A DNA stretch of 64,000 bases from Bradyrhizobium arachidis (GTDB taxonomy: Bacteria > Pseudomonadota > Alphaproteobacteria > Rhizobiales > Xanthobacteraceae), in the NCBI RefSeq assembly GCF_024758505.1, contig NZ_CP077970.1, forward strand, positions 2,976,001 through 3,040,000, written 5' to 3'. How positions within the stretch are numbered: position 1 is the first letter of the stretch; each line of letters opens with the position of its first letter. The position numbers and the translations under genes are program-made. Positions 1 to 8,076 of the stretch are shown one piece after another. The notes below the pieces were generated by a model that made no database searches, was not told the origin of the DNA, and was given only the letters and a program-made list of their open reading frames with translations.

Positions 1-212
1 GCGCCGTTCGATAGTCCGAAAATCCCATCCAAAGGGCTCCTCTGCTACCGTCCGACCTCCAAGGGCGTCGGCTGCGATGCGAGCGGCGGACGTGTTCATA
101 GCTACCTATAGGCCCTCCGGGTTCCAGATGGTAAGAACGTTTCCTTCTGATCCCATAGCTTCAGCCTATCGCTGTTGGATTGCTCTCTGCCTGGATATCC
201 GGAGGCTCCGTA

Positions 213-1187
213 TTGGACACCAAACGTTTGGAGGCTTTCATCAAGGTCGTGGATCTCGGCAGCATGACGAGCGCGGCGAAGGTGCTGAATGTCGCGCAGC
301 CGGCCCTGAGCCAGCACATTGCGAGCCTGGAGGCTGATTTCAAATGCAAGCTGCTCGACCGCAGCGCCCGCGGGGTCAAGCCCACCGAGGCCGGACGAAT
401 CCTCTATCGCTATGCCAAGTCGATCCAGCGGCAGATCGAGGAGGCCAGGCGCACCATTCTGGACAACAAGCCGGAGTTGACCGGCAACGTCACGATCGGC
501 CTGGCCCCACTCAGCTCAGCGGCATTGCTCGCGACGCCGCTGCTGATGCAGGTCCGTGAACGCTTTCCCGGCATCGTGCCGCACATTTACGACAGCTCCG
601 GGATCATGCTCAGCGAAATGATGCTGAAGGGGAGCATGGATATGGCTGTCCTCTACGGCGAGCGCCCGGTGACCGGTCTCGATTACAAGCCGCTGATGCG
701 CGAATACTTTTACCTTGTCGCACCCCGCAGCATGTATCCGGAGCAGATGCCTCCGGAGGAAGTTTCGGCGGCGGAGGTCGCGCAATTCGACCTGCTTCTC
801 CCATATCGGGAATCCTTCCTGCGACAGACGGTCGAGCGGGTCTGCGCGGAGGTGGGGCTCCGCCCGCGCATCGTCGCCGAGATCCATTCCCAATCGACCC
901 TCTCTTCGGCGATTGCAGCCGGAGTGGGGGCGGCCGTGCTGCCCATGTCGATCGCAAAGGAGTTGCCGAACCTCGACGAGCTCTGCATTCGGCGGATCGA
1001 TGCGCCGTCGGCCTCGCAGCAGATGTCGCTATGCATTTCCGATAACGCTGCCTTGTCCGACGCCGCATTCGCTGTTTACAAGATATTGCTCGAGATCATC
1101 GTCAAGACCTGGGGGCAGTTCGATTGTCCCCCCGGTTCGGCCGCCATCGCTGCGTCGCCGCTGAATGTCCCGAAGGACGAGCCATAA
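213..1187 (+). CDS. LysR-family transcriptional regulator
   Basis: Typical LysR protein of about 324 residues. The N-terminal winged helix-turn-helix is clear (TKRLEAFIKVVDLGSMTSAA, then VAQPALSQHIASLE), followed by a periplasmic-binding-protein-like effector domain. I chose the TTG at 213 because GGAGG lies at 201-205 with ideal spacing and the LysR homology begins right there; an upstream in-frame ATG at 180 has no such site. The next gene, an RraA-type aldolase, lies 97 bp downstream on the same strand, so this regulator may control that catabolic unit. The effector is not predictable; the effector domain resembles the Nac/Cbl-like group only loosely. Confidence 0.9.
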   Translation: MDTKRLEAFIKVVDLGSMTSAAKVLNVAQPALSQHIASLEADFKCKLLDRSARGVKPTEAGRILYRYAKSIQRQIEEARRTILDNKPELTGNVTIGLAPLSSAALLATPLLMQVRERFPGIVPHIYDSSGIMLSEMMLKGSMDMAVLYGERPVTGLDYKPLMREYFYLVAPRSMYPEQMPPEEVSAAEVAQFDLLLPYRESFLRQTVERVCAEVGLRPRIVAEIHSQSTLSSAIAAGVGAAVLPMSIAKELPNLDELCIRRIDAPSASQQMSLCISDNAALSDAAFAVYKILLEIIVKTWGQFDCPPGSAAIAASPLNVPKDEP

Positions 1188-1284
1188 CGAAACACGATGT
1201 GGCAATCCTAAAATCTGAAATTCTCCGATGTGAGACGGTCGACTATCTCAGGTGAAGCGCAGATTGCGGACCCTTGGAGGGACC

Positions 1285-1956
1285 ATGGTTCACGTTGTCA
1301 GAACATTCGATCGGCCTGGTGCAGACCTCGTCGAGCGCATCAAGCAGTTTCCTCCATCCACTCTTCACGAGGCTCAGGGGCGATCGGGTGCGCTGACCTC
1401 CCGCATCAAGCCGATCTATTCCGGGATGCGCGCCTGCGGGCCGGCGCTGACGGTGAGTTGCCATCCGGCCGACAACATGATGTTGATCACGGCGATTTCG
1501 CTGGCCAAGCCGGGCGACGTGCTCGTGGTGAGCGCGGGCGATCATCCCGAGCAGGGCGGCTTCGGCGAGGTGCTGGCGACGGCCTGCGTTGCCAAGGGCA
1601 TCGTCGGCCTGGTCACCGATGCCGGCGTTCGCGACGGTCTGGCGGTGCGCGACACCGGCTTCAACGTCTTCTCCTACGGCCTGTGCATGAAGGGCACCGT
1701 CAAGGAGACCCTCGGCTACATCAATCAGCCGATCGTCATCGGCGGAATTGCCGTCCGCCCCGGCGATATCGTGAGTGCCGACGACGATGGAGTCGTCATC
1801 GTGCCGAAGGAGAACATCGCCGACGTCTGCGTCAAGTCGGCGGCGCGCGAGGAGAAGGAAGCCGGCGTGATGAAGGCGCTCAAGGCCGGCGGCGACATCC
1901 TCGAACTCTCCGGCATCGGCAAGGTGCTGGAGTCCAAGGGCTGCACCTTCGCCTGA
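1285..1956 (+). CDS. RraA-family 4-hydroxy-4-methyl-2-oxoglutarate / 4-carboxy-4-hydroxy-2-oxoadipate aldolase
   Basis: Protein of 223 residues of the RraA-like class II (metal-dependent) pyruvate aldolase family, which cleaves 4-hydroxy-4-methyl-2-oxoglutarate or 4-carboxy-4-hydroxy-2-oxoadipate to pyruvate and a keto acid at the end of gallate/protocatechuate 4,5-cleavage pathways. The active-site signature is present: GGFGE at about residues 91-95, and DAGVRD at 112-117 with the substrate-binding Arg and metal-binding Asp. The start ATG at 1285 is preceded by GGAGG (1276-1280). It is followed after 24 bp by an NHL-repeat gene. Some family members are the RNase E inhibitor RraA, but the conserved GE/RD residues and the LysR neighbour favour an aldolase. 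The exact substrate is unknown. Confidence 0.8.
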   Translation: MVHVVRTFDRPGADLVERIKQFPPSTLHEAQGRSGALTSRIKPIYSGMRACGPALTVSCHPADNMMLITAISLAKPGDVLVVSAGDHPEQGGFGEVLATACVAKGIVGLVTDAGVRDGLAVRDTGFNVFSYGLCMKGTVKETLGYINQPIVIGGIAVRPGDIVSADDDGVVIVPKENIADVCVKSAAREEKEAGVMKALKAGGDILELSGIGKVLESKGCTFA

Positions 1957-1980
1957 GCGGTCGCGCGCCGCAAGCGGGCA

Positions 1981-2982
1981 ATGACGGGAGATCAGGTGTC
2001 AGCCATTCTCGGCTCGGGGGAGCATCGCTACCGCGTCGTCGACAACTGGGCGAAGCTGCCGGATGGTTTGCAGCTCACCGATGTTGCCTCCGTCGCGGTC
2101 GACAGCCGCGACCGCATCTACGTCTTCAACCGCGGCGCCCATCCGATGGTGGTGCTCGACCGCGACGGCAATTTTCTGCGCAGCTGGGGCGAGGGCCTGT
2201 TCTCGCGCGCGCACGGCCTTTCCATCGACGCCGACGACAATCTCTACTGTACCGACGACGGCGACCACACCGTGCGCAAATGCACCACCGACGGCAAGGT
2301 ACTGCTGACGATCGGCATCCCCGAGAAGCCCGCGCCGTTCATGAGCGGCGATCCCTTCCACCGCTGCACCCACACCGCGCTGTCGCCGAAAGGCGAGATC
2401 TACGTCTCCGACGGTTATGGCAATGCGCGCGTGCACAAGTTCACGCCCGACGGCAAGCTGATCACGAGCTGGGGCGAGCCCGGCACCGACCCCGGCCAGT
2501 TCAACATCGTGCACAACATCGCGACTGACGCCGACGGCTATGTCTATGTCGCCGACCGCGAGAACCACCGCGTGCAGGTGTTCGACGGCAACGGCAGATA
2601 CGAGACGCAGTGGAACAACCTGCACCGGCCCTGCGCGCTCTGCTGTTGCGGCGGGGCTAAGAACCCGACCTTCGTGATCGGCGAACTCGGCCCCGCCATG
2701 GCTGTCAACCGCAAGGTGCCCAATCTTGGCCCGCGGCTGTCGATCGTTGACGCGACGGGCAAGCGCATCGCGCGGCTCGGCGGCGAGGATGGCCCGGGAC
2801 TAGCGAGCGGCAAATTCCTCGCGCCGCATGGCGTCGCCCTGGATTCGCGGGGCGACATGTATATCGGCGAGGTCGGCGTCACCGACTGGAAGACGAACTT
2901 CCCGGACGAGGACATGCCGGCCGTGGTCCGCACAACACGTTGCTTGCAGAAGCTGGAGCGCGTGAAGGACGTTCCCTGCTAG
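1981..2982 (+). CDS. NHL-repeat beta-propeller protein
   Basis: Protein of 333 residues built from NHL repeats. Successive blades read D-x-x-D-x-x-Y-V-x-x (for example VAVDSRDRIYVF, LSIDADDNLYCT, IATDADGYVYVADRENHRVQ, VALDSRGDMYIGE). The fold is a six-bladed propeller like that of peptidyl-alpha-hydroxyglycine lyase and other lactonase-like proteins. There is no signal peptide, so it is probably cytoplasmic. A CALCCCGG run near residues 219-226 is unusual. It lies 24 bp after the aldolase gene and is probably co-transcribed; it may be a hydrolase or lyase of the same pathway, but that is only context. Confidence 0.75.
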   Translation: MTGDQVSAILGSGEHRYRVVDNWAKLPDGLQLTDVASVAVDSRDRIYVFNRGAHPMVVLDRDGNFLRSWGEGLFSRAHGLSIDADDNLYCTDDGDHTVRKCTTDGKVLLTIGIPEKPAPFMSGDPFHRCTHTALSPKGEIYVSDGYGNARVHKFTPDGKLITSWGEPGTDPGQFNIVHNIATDADGYVYVADRENHRVQVFDGNGRYETQWNNLHRPCALCCCGGAKNPTFVIGELGPAMAVNRKVPNLGPRLSIVDATGKRIARLGGEDGPGLASGKFLAPHGVALDSRGDMYIGEVGVTDWKTNFPDEDMPAVVRTTRCLQKLERVKDVPC

Positions 2983-3104
2983 TGGCGAACCTCGAGGGAC
3001 GGCCGAGTGATGCTCAACGGTGCGCCAATAGACCCGCGGTAAACACTCGTGGAATGACCGTACGACGGATCCCCCTTTGTCGCCGGATCAGCCCTAGGTG
3101 CGAT

Positions 3105-3184
3105 GGGCAGGTGATTGATTGTTCTCAACCCGTGGCTGACTCTTAATCAGCGGGTCCAATGTTCGAGCCCTGGTGCGCCCACCA
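3105..3184 (+). pseudogene. Decayed tRNA-Lys(CTT); possible attachment-site footprint
   Basis: The 3' part is tRNA-like: anticodon stem GCTGA/TCAGC (3135-3139, 3147-3151) with loop CTCTTAA (anticodon CTT), T-loop TTCGAGC (3162-3168), acceptor strand TGCGCCC (3174-3180) and ACCA. The T-stem (CAATG against CCTGG) has two broken pairs. The 5' half is decayed: GGGCAGG pairs with the acceptor 3' strand only at its first four positions and no D-arm can be drawn. A good 3' half with a ruined 5' half is what remains at the far end of an element integrated into a tRNA 3' end. Confidence 0.65.
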
Positions 3185-3587
3185 AGCTTTTCAATAGCTT
3201 GGATCCCACTCGCGACTGCCATTCCGACAAGCGGACAGCAGCTATTTCGACGAACCAGCTGCTCTCGTTGGCTCCTCGCTACGCTTCCTGGTGCCGGAGA
3301 TCCTCTCGCTTTCGGGCGCCTGTACAGGGCTGGCCTAGCGCGCCGAATTTAACATCGGCGCTAATCAATAGGGGACTCTTCCGAGTATTCAAATTACATC
3401 CGCCCGGATACCCCGTATTATTCCGGTAGGCCTCTCGGCTCTCTGCCTTGGTTTACGGTTAATTCGATGATGGAGTCGGCTATCACTCTTATATTGCAAG
3501 GTTTTTACCTTCCGCTTGTGGAGCCCGCACGGTTTGTCGGATCGAAATTAAACATCCGGAACGGGTTAATTTGAAAACAATTATATA
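3185..3587. other. Intergenic region without a recognisable gene
   Basis: About 400 bp between the tRNA-Lys remnant and the pilus promoter. I see no frame with a ribosome site and coding character. Base composition falls steadily to the right; from about 3540 the sequence is strongly AT-rich, unlike the rest of the window. Confidence 0.5.
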
Positions 3588-3615
3588 TTAAATATTGACT
3601 AGGGTTGATATTTAA
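3588..3615. promoter_or_regulatory. AT-rich palindrome upstream of the Flp pilin gene
   Basis: Perfect inverted repeat TTAAATAT (3588-3595) and ATATTTAA (3608-3615) around a 12-base centre, about 100 bp before the pilin start, within the most AT-rich stretch of the window (about 3540-3620). It is a good candidate operator for the pilus locus, for example for an AT-preferring silencer such as MucR/Ros or a dedicated regulator. The protein is not identifiable from sequence. Confidence 0.5.
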
Positions 3616-3712
3616 TAAAGAGTTTATGAGGTGGCAGGTCGGTCGTCGTCCGCAGCCGCTGAAAGTTGCCAAGGTGTCTTGCAAATTCATCTTGAAAGAA
3701 GGGGTTTCTCCT

Positions 3713-3928
3713 ATGTTGAAGTATTATATCGAGAGCAAGGAAGCGTTTAAGCGTTTGCGCGCCGACCAGGATGGCGTGGTGTCGTTCGAGTACATCATCG
3801 TCGCGGTTTGTATCGTTGGCGCAGTGGGTGCTGTGTTCGGTGGTGGCGCTGGTGGTCAGATCGGAGCGGCGCTGACGACCGGGATCACCGCTATCACTAC
3901 CGCTTTCGCGACCGCCATCGCTGGTTGA
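3713..3928 (+). CDS. flp: Flp/Fap family type IVc pilin
   Basis: 71-residue prepilin, the major subunit of the Tad pilus. A short positively charged leader (MLKYYIESKEAFKRLRADQD) is followed by the Flp processing site G21 and then VVSFEY, giving Glu at +5 and the Flp-specific Tyr at +6. Next comes a hydrophobic helix (IIVAVCIVGAVGAV) and a Gly/Ala/Thr-rich tail. The start ATG at 3713 has an AAGGGG-type ribosome site about 9 bases upstream; an upstream in-frame ATG at 3605 would add residues that do not fit a prepilin. The gene is first in the locus, behind a palindromic AT-rich promoter, and is followed by a hairpin that probably limits read-through. Confidence 0.93.
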   Translation: MLKYYIESKEAFKRLRADQDGVVSFEYIIVAVCIVGAVGAVFGGGAGGQIGAALTTGITAITTAFATAIAG

Positions 3929-3945
3929 TACGACCATCTGACGCC

Positions 3946-3976
3946 AGAGGGGGGGCATCGGAATGTGTCCCCCTCT
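3946..3976 (+). terminator. Hairpin after the pilin gene (partial terminator or attenuator)
   Basis: Perfect 8-bp inverted repeat AGAGGGGG (3946-3953) / CCCCCTCT (3969-3976), 17 bases after the flp stop codon. A weak T-rich stretch (ATTTTTA) comes about 15 bases later. It is likely to protect the pilin message or reduce transcription of the machinery genes, so that the subunit is made in excess. Confidence 0.55.
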
Positions 3977-4033
3977 CGAATGATCTCTCTCTATTTTTAG
4001 TGTGCCTTCCACCTCTTTGAGGCATGCATTTTC

Positions 4034-4540
4034 ATGAGCTGGGTTTCTTACATAATTTCAATATTGGAAATCCTGTTGTTGCTGTACGTCGCAACGCTCG
4101 ATGTCGCGACCCGCTTGATCCGAAATGACGTCTGTCTGGTGCTGGCGCTCCTCGGGATCGCTGGTCAATTTGCAGGCCCGATGCAGCTTGTCGAATCTCT
4201 GATTGTCACGACGATCCTGTTCTTGCTGCTGTTCACGATTTACCAGCGCGGATGGATTGGCGGCGGCGACGTCAAGTTGCTGGTTGCTTTGTCGATTGGT
4301 CTGTCGCCGACAGGCGTGATTCAATTGTTGACGGTAACGTCGTTGGCCGGCGGCGTTCTTGCCCTGGTGCATCTGATGATGCGCGTCCTGCCGTATCCGA
4401 AGCTGGCGCCAGTCGGCTCGTCGCTCGCACGCCGCGTCTACGCGATCGAGCGGTGGCGCCACGTGCGACACGCTCCCCTACCTTACGGCGTGGCCATAGC
4501 GTGCGGTGGCATCTGGGCCATCTTGAGCAAAGGATTTTGA
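4034..4540 (+). CDS. cpaA: Prepilin peptidase CpaA/TadV (A24 family)
   Basis: 168-residue membrane aspartyl protease that processes the Flp prepilin. The two catalytic aspartates are in the expected motifs: DVATRLIRND near residue 23 and GGGDVKLLVA near residue 75. Several hydrophobic segments span the inner membrane. The short length and absence of an N-methyltransferase domain are typical of CpaA/TadV rather than of PilD. The next gene, cpaB, starts one base after its stop codon. Confidence 0.92.
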   Translation: MSWVSYIISILEILLLLYVATLDVATRLIRNDVCLVLALLGIAGQFAGPMQLVESLIVTTILFLLLFTIYQRGWIGGGDVKLLVALSIGLSPTGVIQLLTVTSLAGGVLALVHLMMRVLPYPKLAPVGSSLARRVYAIERWRHVRHAPLPYGVAIACGGIWAILSKGF

Positions 4541-4541
4541 C

Positions 4542-5501
4542 ATGTCATCCGCGTTGCGTCTCTCAATCATCCTGGTGCTGTTGCTCGCAACCACTGCGCT
4601 CGGGCTGATCGCCTACAACATGAACCTCCCTAAACAGGCCCCGGTAGAGGTCGCTGCGGAGAAGGCGCCTCCGGTGCCGCCTACTGTCGGGTATTTTGTT
4701 GCGGCACGTCCGCTATCGAAAGGTACCTTGGCCCGGGAAGAAGATTTTGCAGTACGCTCGGTACCGCCTGAACGTCTTCCAGCAGGGGCGATCCTTGAAA
4801 CGCCCGACTCGAAGATCGGACTTCCCGGCTCTCTGGTCCGCAAGTTCGTCGAGGCTGGCAGTCCGATCACCTTGCAGGACGTATTGCGACCGCGAGATCG
4901 GGGTTTCCTGGCCAGCGTCCTGGCACCGGATAGCCGTGCAATCAGCATCAAAGTGGACGAAGAGTCTGGCGTCGCGGGGCTGATCAGGCCGGGCGATCAC
5001 GTTGATGTCTTATTGACCCAGGTGTTCGAGAAGGCGGATCCCGCGCGTCGGGCCCTAAGCGAAACAGTTCTGGGAAATGTTCGAGTCATTGCGATTGACC
5101 AGGAGATTGTGCAAGGCGGGCGAACCATAAGCTCGGTGGCCGGCAAGCAAGCGCAAACCGTGTCGTTGGAGCTTGCGCCAGACCAGGTCAAGAAGATCAC
5201 GGTCGCAAAGCAGATGGGAACGCTCTCCCTGGCCGTACGGGCAGCAGTCGATCAGTGGGATACGGCAGACGCTGGCGCCATGTCCAGCTGCGACGTATCG
5301 CCGGAAATTGCTCGCCAGAATGCAATTGCCGGCCGGACTGCAGCGGTCGTCGTTCATGCCGGCGGCCAGGTCAAGCAATACTCGGTCAAGAAACAAGACA
5401 TGGGTGATGGGGACACCATGGTCAACTGCGATGGGTCGGAAGTTTCCCGCCGGGGTGCGACGATGGTGGTTCAGGCAGGTAAGGTGCTGGAGAAACGTTG
5501 A
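4542..5501 (+). CDS. cpaB: Flp pilus assembly protein CpaB/RcpC
   Basis: 319 residues. It has an N-terminal membrane anchor (LSIILVLLLATTALGLIAYN), a SAF domain (VGYFVAARPLSKGTLAREED onward) and the RcpC/CpaB domain (ISIKVDEESGVAGLIRPGDH, DVLLTQ). In other systems CpaB links the inner-membrane machinery to the secretin CpaC. It has two cysteines in the C-terminal third (SSCDVS and VNCDGS) that could form a periplasmic disulfide. It is tightly coupled to cpaA on the left and to cpaE on the right, whose ATG overlaps the last base of its stop. Confidence 0.9.
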   Translation: MSSALRLSIILVLLLATTALGLIAYNMNLPKQAPVEVAAEKAPPVPPTVGYFVAARPLSKGTLAREEDFAVRSVPPERLPAGAILETPDSKIGLPGSLVRKFVEAGSPITLQDVLRPRDRGFLASVLAPDSRAISIKVDEESGVAGLIRPGDHVDVLLTQVFEKADPARRALSETVLGNVRVIAIDQEIVQGGRTISSVAGKQAQTVSLELAPDQVKKITVAKQMGTLSLAVRAAVDQWDTADAGAMSSCDVSPEIARQNAIAGRTAAVVVHAGGQVKQYSVKKQDMGDGDTMVNCDGSEVSRRGATMVVQAGKVLEKR

Positions 5502-6703
5502 TGAGCGTTAACATTGCAGTCGTCAATTCGCCTGAAGAAGCGACATCTGTCGTAGCGCGCAATCGGATCGTCTGTTTTGTAGATGACGAGCTCAGTGCTG
5601 CCGCTCTGCGCAAGGGCCTCGAGGGCAGCAACATATCGATCAAGCGTGGCACGATCCGTCATGCCATACGGATGCTCGAAACCGACACCGACTTACTCGC
5701 GTTGGTGACAGACATCAGCGGTATCGATGATCCCTTCACCGAACTGGAAAGGCTGGCCGGCGTTTGCCCACCCGATGTCCGGGTGGCTCTGATCGGTGAG
5801 AGCAGGGAGATCACCTTCTATCGCGCGCTTATGGAGCTCGGCTTGACCGAGTACCTGCCGAGGCCGATCACGCGGGACATGGTGCTGGACCAGTTGCGCC
5901 CGAAGCTGCTTGGCGAGCTGGCACCGGGTCCGACCGACCGTGGCGGGCATGTGATCTCGATCTGTGGTGCGCAGGGCGGCGCCGGCGCGACCAGTATCGC
6001 CATCAATCTCGCGCTGCAGCTGGCCGAAACCACCAAGGCCAAGGTCGCGCTGCTCGACCTTCATCTGCAAGGGGGCGAAACAGCTGTCATGTTGGGTGTT
6101 CAGCCTGGACCAGGGCTGCGCATCGCTTTGGAGAACCCGATGCGGGCGGACACGTTGTTCCTTGAGCGCGCGGCAATCGAGGTCAACGAGCGGGTTTGCC
6201 TGATTTCTGCCGATGAGGAGCTGGATGCGCAGCTCGACATCACCGAAGCGGGCGTGAGGCACGTGCTGGGTCTATTGCGTCAGCGGTTCAACTACATCGT
6301 TGTCGATGTACCGGTACCGTTTCCGCCATCCATCCATCCAGTGATCACTCTTTCTCGTCACGTGCTGGTGCTGCTGGAAGCCGAGGTAACCGGACTTCGC
6401 AATGCCCATGCACTGCGCACTGCCGTCACCAACATCGCCGGCAAGGATCGGGTCTTTACCTTGCTCAACCGTGCCAACCGTGCCGGGGGTCTTCCCAGGG
6501 CTGCGATTGTCAAGGCTTTGGGCGCAGAACCAGACATGGTGGTACCCGATCTCGGCAAGGGGATGACCCAGGCGGTCAATCTCGGGATTCCAGCGCTGAA
6601 GCACGTATCAGGACTGCGACGTCACCTCGCACCGATCGTACGGGAGATCACGGGGCTCGGCGCCGAGCGGAAGGGAAGGCTGAGGAGGCTGCTCGGATTA
6701 TGA
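5501..6703 (+). CDS. cpaE: Pilus assembly ATPase CpaE/TadZ (ParA/MinD-like)
   Basis: About 400 residues. An atypical receiver-like N-terminal domain (about 1-135) is followed by a ParA/MinD-type ATPase with deviant Walker A GAQGGAGATS at about 156-165, the form typical of TadZ. It localises the pilus machine, usually to a pole. The start ATG at 5501 overlaps the cpaB stop (TGATG); a TTG directly before it is also in frame. Its end overlaps cpaF by four bases (ATGA). Confidence 0.9.
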   Translation: MSVNIAVVNSPEEATSVVARNRIVCFVDDELSAAALRKGLEGSNISIKRGTIRHAIRMLETDTDLLALVTDISGIDDPFTELERLAGVCPPDVRVALIGESREITFYRALMELGLTEYLPRPITRDMVLDQLRPKLLGELAPGPTDRGGHVISICGAQGGAGATSIAINLALQLAETTKAKVALLDLHLQGGETAVMLGVQPGPGLRIALENPMRADTLFLERAAIEVNERVCLISADEELDAQLDITEAGVRHVLGLLRQRFNYIVVDVPVPFPPSIHPVITLSRHVLVLLEAEVTGLRNAHALRTAVTNIAGKDRVFTLLNRANRAGGLPRAAIVKALGAEPDMVVPDLGKGMTQAVNLGIPALKHVSGLRRHLAPIVREITGLGAERKGRLRRLLGL

Positions 6704-8076
6704 AGACCTTTGGTCGGCGCGACGACGATACGCCAGCTAATTTGCCGGCAATGACGCCATTGCCTGCGTCGACGCCGAGCTTGCCTGCATCTGCGCCCAG
6801 GCACGAACCTTCGCCTCACCGGCCCCTGATGCCAGCCTCGCTCCGCGAGCGAGTCATCGAGCAGATTGAGCCGTCAGTTGCCGCGACTGTTTCGCGCGAC
6901 GTCCTTCGGCGGCAGATCGAGGAAATCATCCATGGAATCGCCAACGAGGAACGGCTCGAACTGTCAGGTCGCGAGCAGCTTCAGCTGGCGGACGAGATTG
7001 CGGACGACATGACCGGCTACGGCCCGCTGCGTCCGCTTCTGCTCGATCAATCGATCAACGATATCATGGTGAACGGTCCGAGTAATATCTACGTGGAGCG
7101 AAACGGCAGGCTGGAACGAATTGCGGTCCGATTCCGCGACAATGATCATATCGCCTCCGTCGCTCAGAAGATTGCCGCGCAGGTTGGTCGGCGCGTCGAC
7201 GAATCCAGTCCGATGGTGGATTGTCGCCTGCTGGATGGCAGCCGCGTCAACATCATCCTCCCGCCGCTAGCGATTCATAGTCCGTGCATCTCCATCCGAA
7301 AATTTCCAAGCCGCCGTTTGGATATCGCCGGATTGATCGAGAACGGCTCAATGACCGCGGCCATCGGACAATTGCTGGAGATCGCCGCCCGGTGTCGGCT
7401 CAATGTTCTGGTCTCCGGCGGTACCGGATCCGGCAAGACGACGCTCTTGAATGCGATGAGTCAGTTCATCGATCAAAGCGAACGCATTGTCACGATCGAG
7501 GATGCGGCAGAGTTGCAGCTTCAGCAGCCGCACGTGATCAGCCTGGAGACCCGGCCGCCCAGTCTCGAAGGCACAGGGCAGGTGACACAACGCGATCTGC
7601 TGGTGAATGCCCTGCGCATGCGTCCTGACCGGATCGTCGTGGGCGAGGTACGCAGCGCAGAAGCATTCGACATGCTGCAGGCGATGAACACCGGCCATGA
7701 TGGTTCGATCTCCACGGTCCACGCGAATAGTACCCGGGATGCCCTGACTCGCATCGAAAACATGGTGCAGATGGGGCAGGTCAATCTACCGTCGCGCGCC
7801 ATTCGAGCTCAGATCGTCGCTGCGCTGGATCTCATCGTGCAGGTCGAACGCATGCGGGACGGACAGCGCCGTATCGTTCAGATCAGCGAGGTTGTGGGCC
7901 TGGAGGGAGAGGTGATCACCACCAATGACATCGCCGCCTTTGAGTACCAGGATGAGGATGTGCATGGGCGGATAACGGGCACCTACAGGTCCAACCTTGC
8001 AGCCCCGAAATTCAAAAGCCGTCTTGTCTATTACGGGCTGGATGGAGCTTGGGCCGAGGCCATGAGGCAAGTATGA
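6700..8076 (+). CDS. cpaF: Pilus assembly secretion ATPase CpaF/TadA
   Basis: 458-residue type II/IV secretion ATPase that powers pilus polymerisation. It has a Pro/Ser-rich N-terminus (residues 10-45), an N-terminal domain, Walker A GGTGSGKTT at about 240-248, an Asp box (TIEDAAELQLQ), Walker B RPDRIVVGEVR with catalytic Glu near 317, and the His box (GHDGSISTVHANS). All catalytic motifs are intact. It overlaps both cpaE and tadB by ATGA, so translation is coupled. Confidence 0.95.
   Translation: MKTFGRRDDDTPANLPAMTPLPASTPSLPASAPRHEPSPHRPLMPASLRERVIEQIEPSVAATVSRDVLRRQIEEIIHGIANEERLELSGREQLQLADEIADDMTGYGPLRPLLLDQSINDIMVNGPSNIYVERNGRLERIAVRFRDNDHIASVAQKIAAQVGRRVDESSPMVDCRLLDGSRVNIILPPLAIHSPCISIRKFPSRRLDIAGLIENGSMTAAIGQLLEIAARCRLNVLVSGGTGSGKTTLLNAMSQFIDQSERIVTIEDAAELQLQQPHVISLETRPPSLEGTGQVTQRDLLVNALRMRPDRIVVGEVRSAEAFDMLQAMNTGHDGSISTVHANSTRDALTRIENMVQMGQVNLPSRAIRAQIVAALDLIVQVERMRDGQRRIVQISEVVGLEGEVITTNDIAAFEYQDEDVHGRITGTYRSNLAAPKFKSRLVYYGLDGAWAEAMRQV

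Noticed and set aside
1230..2528. Long open frame overlapping the aldolase and NHL genes in another phase
   Set aside because: Its translation is Arg/Gly/His-rich with no domain, and it crosses two genes with clear families and ribosome sites. It is a GC-driven shadow frame.
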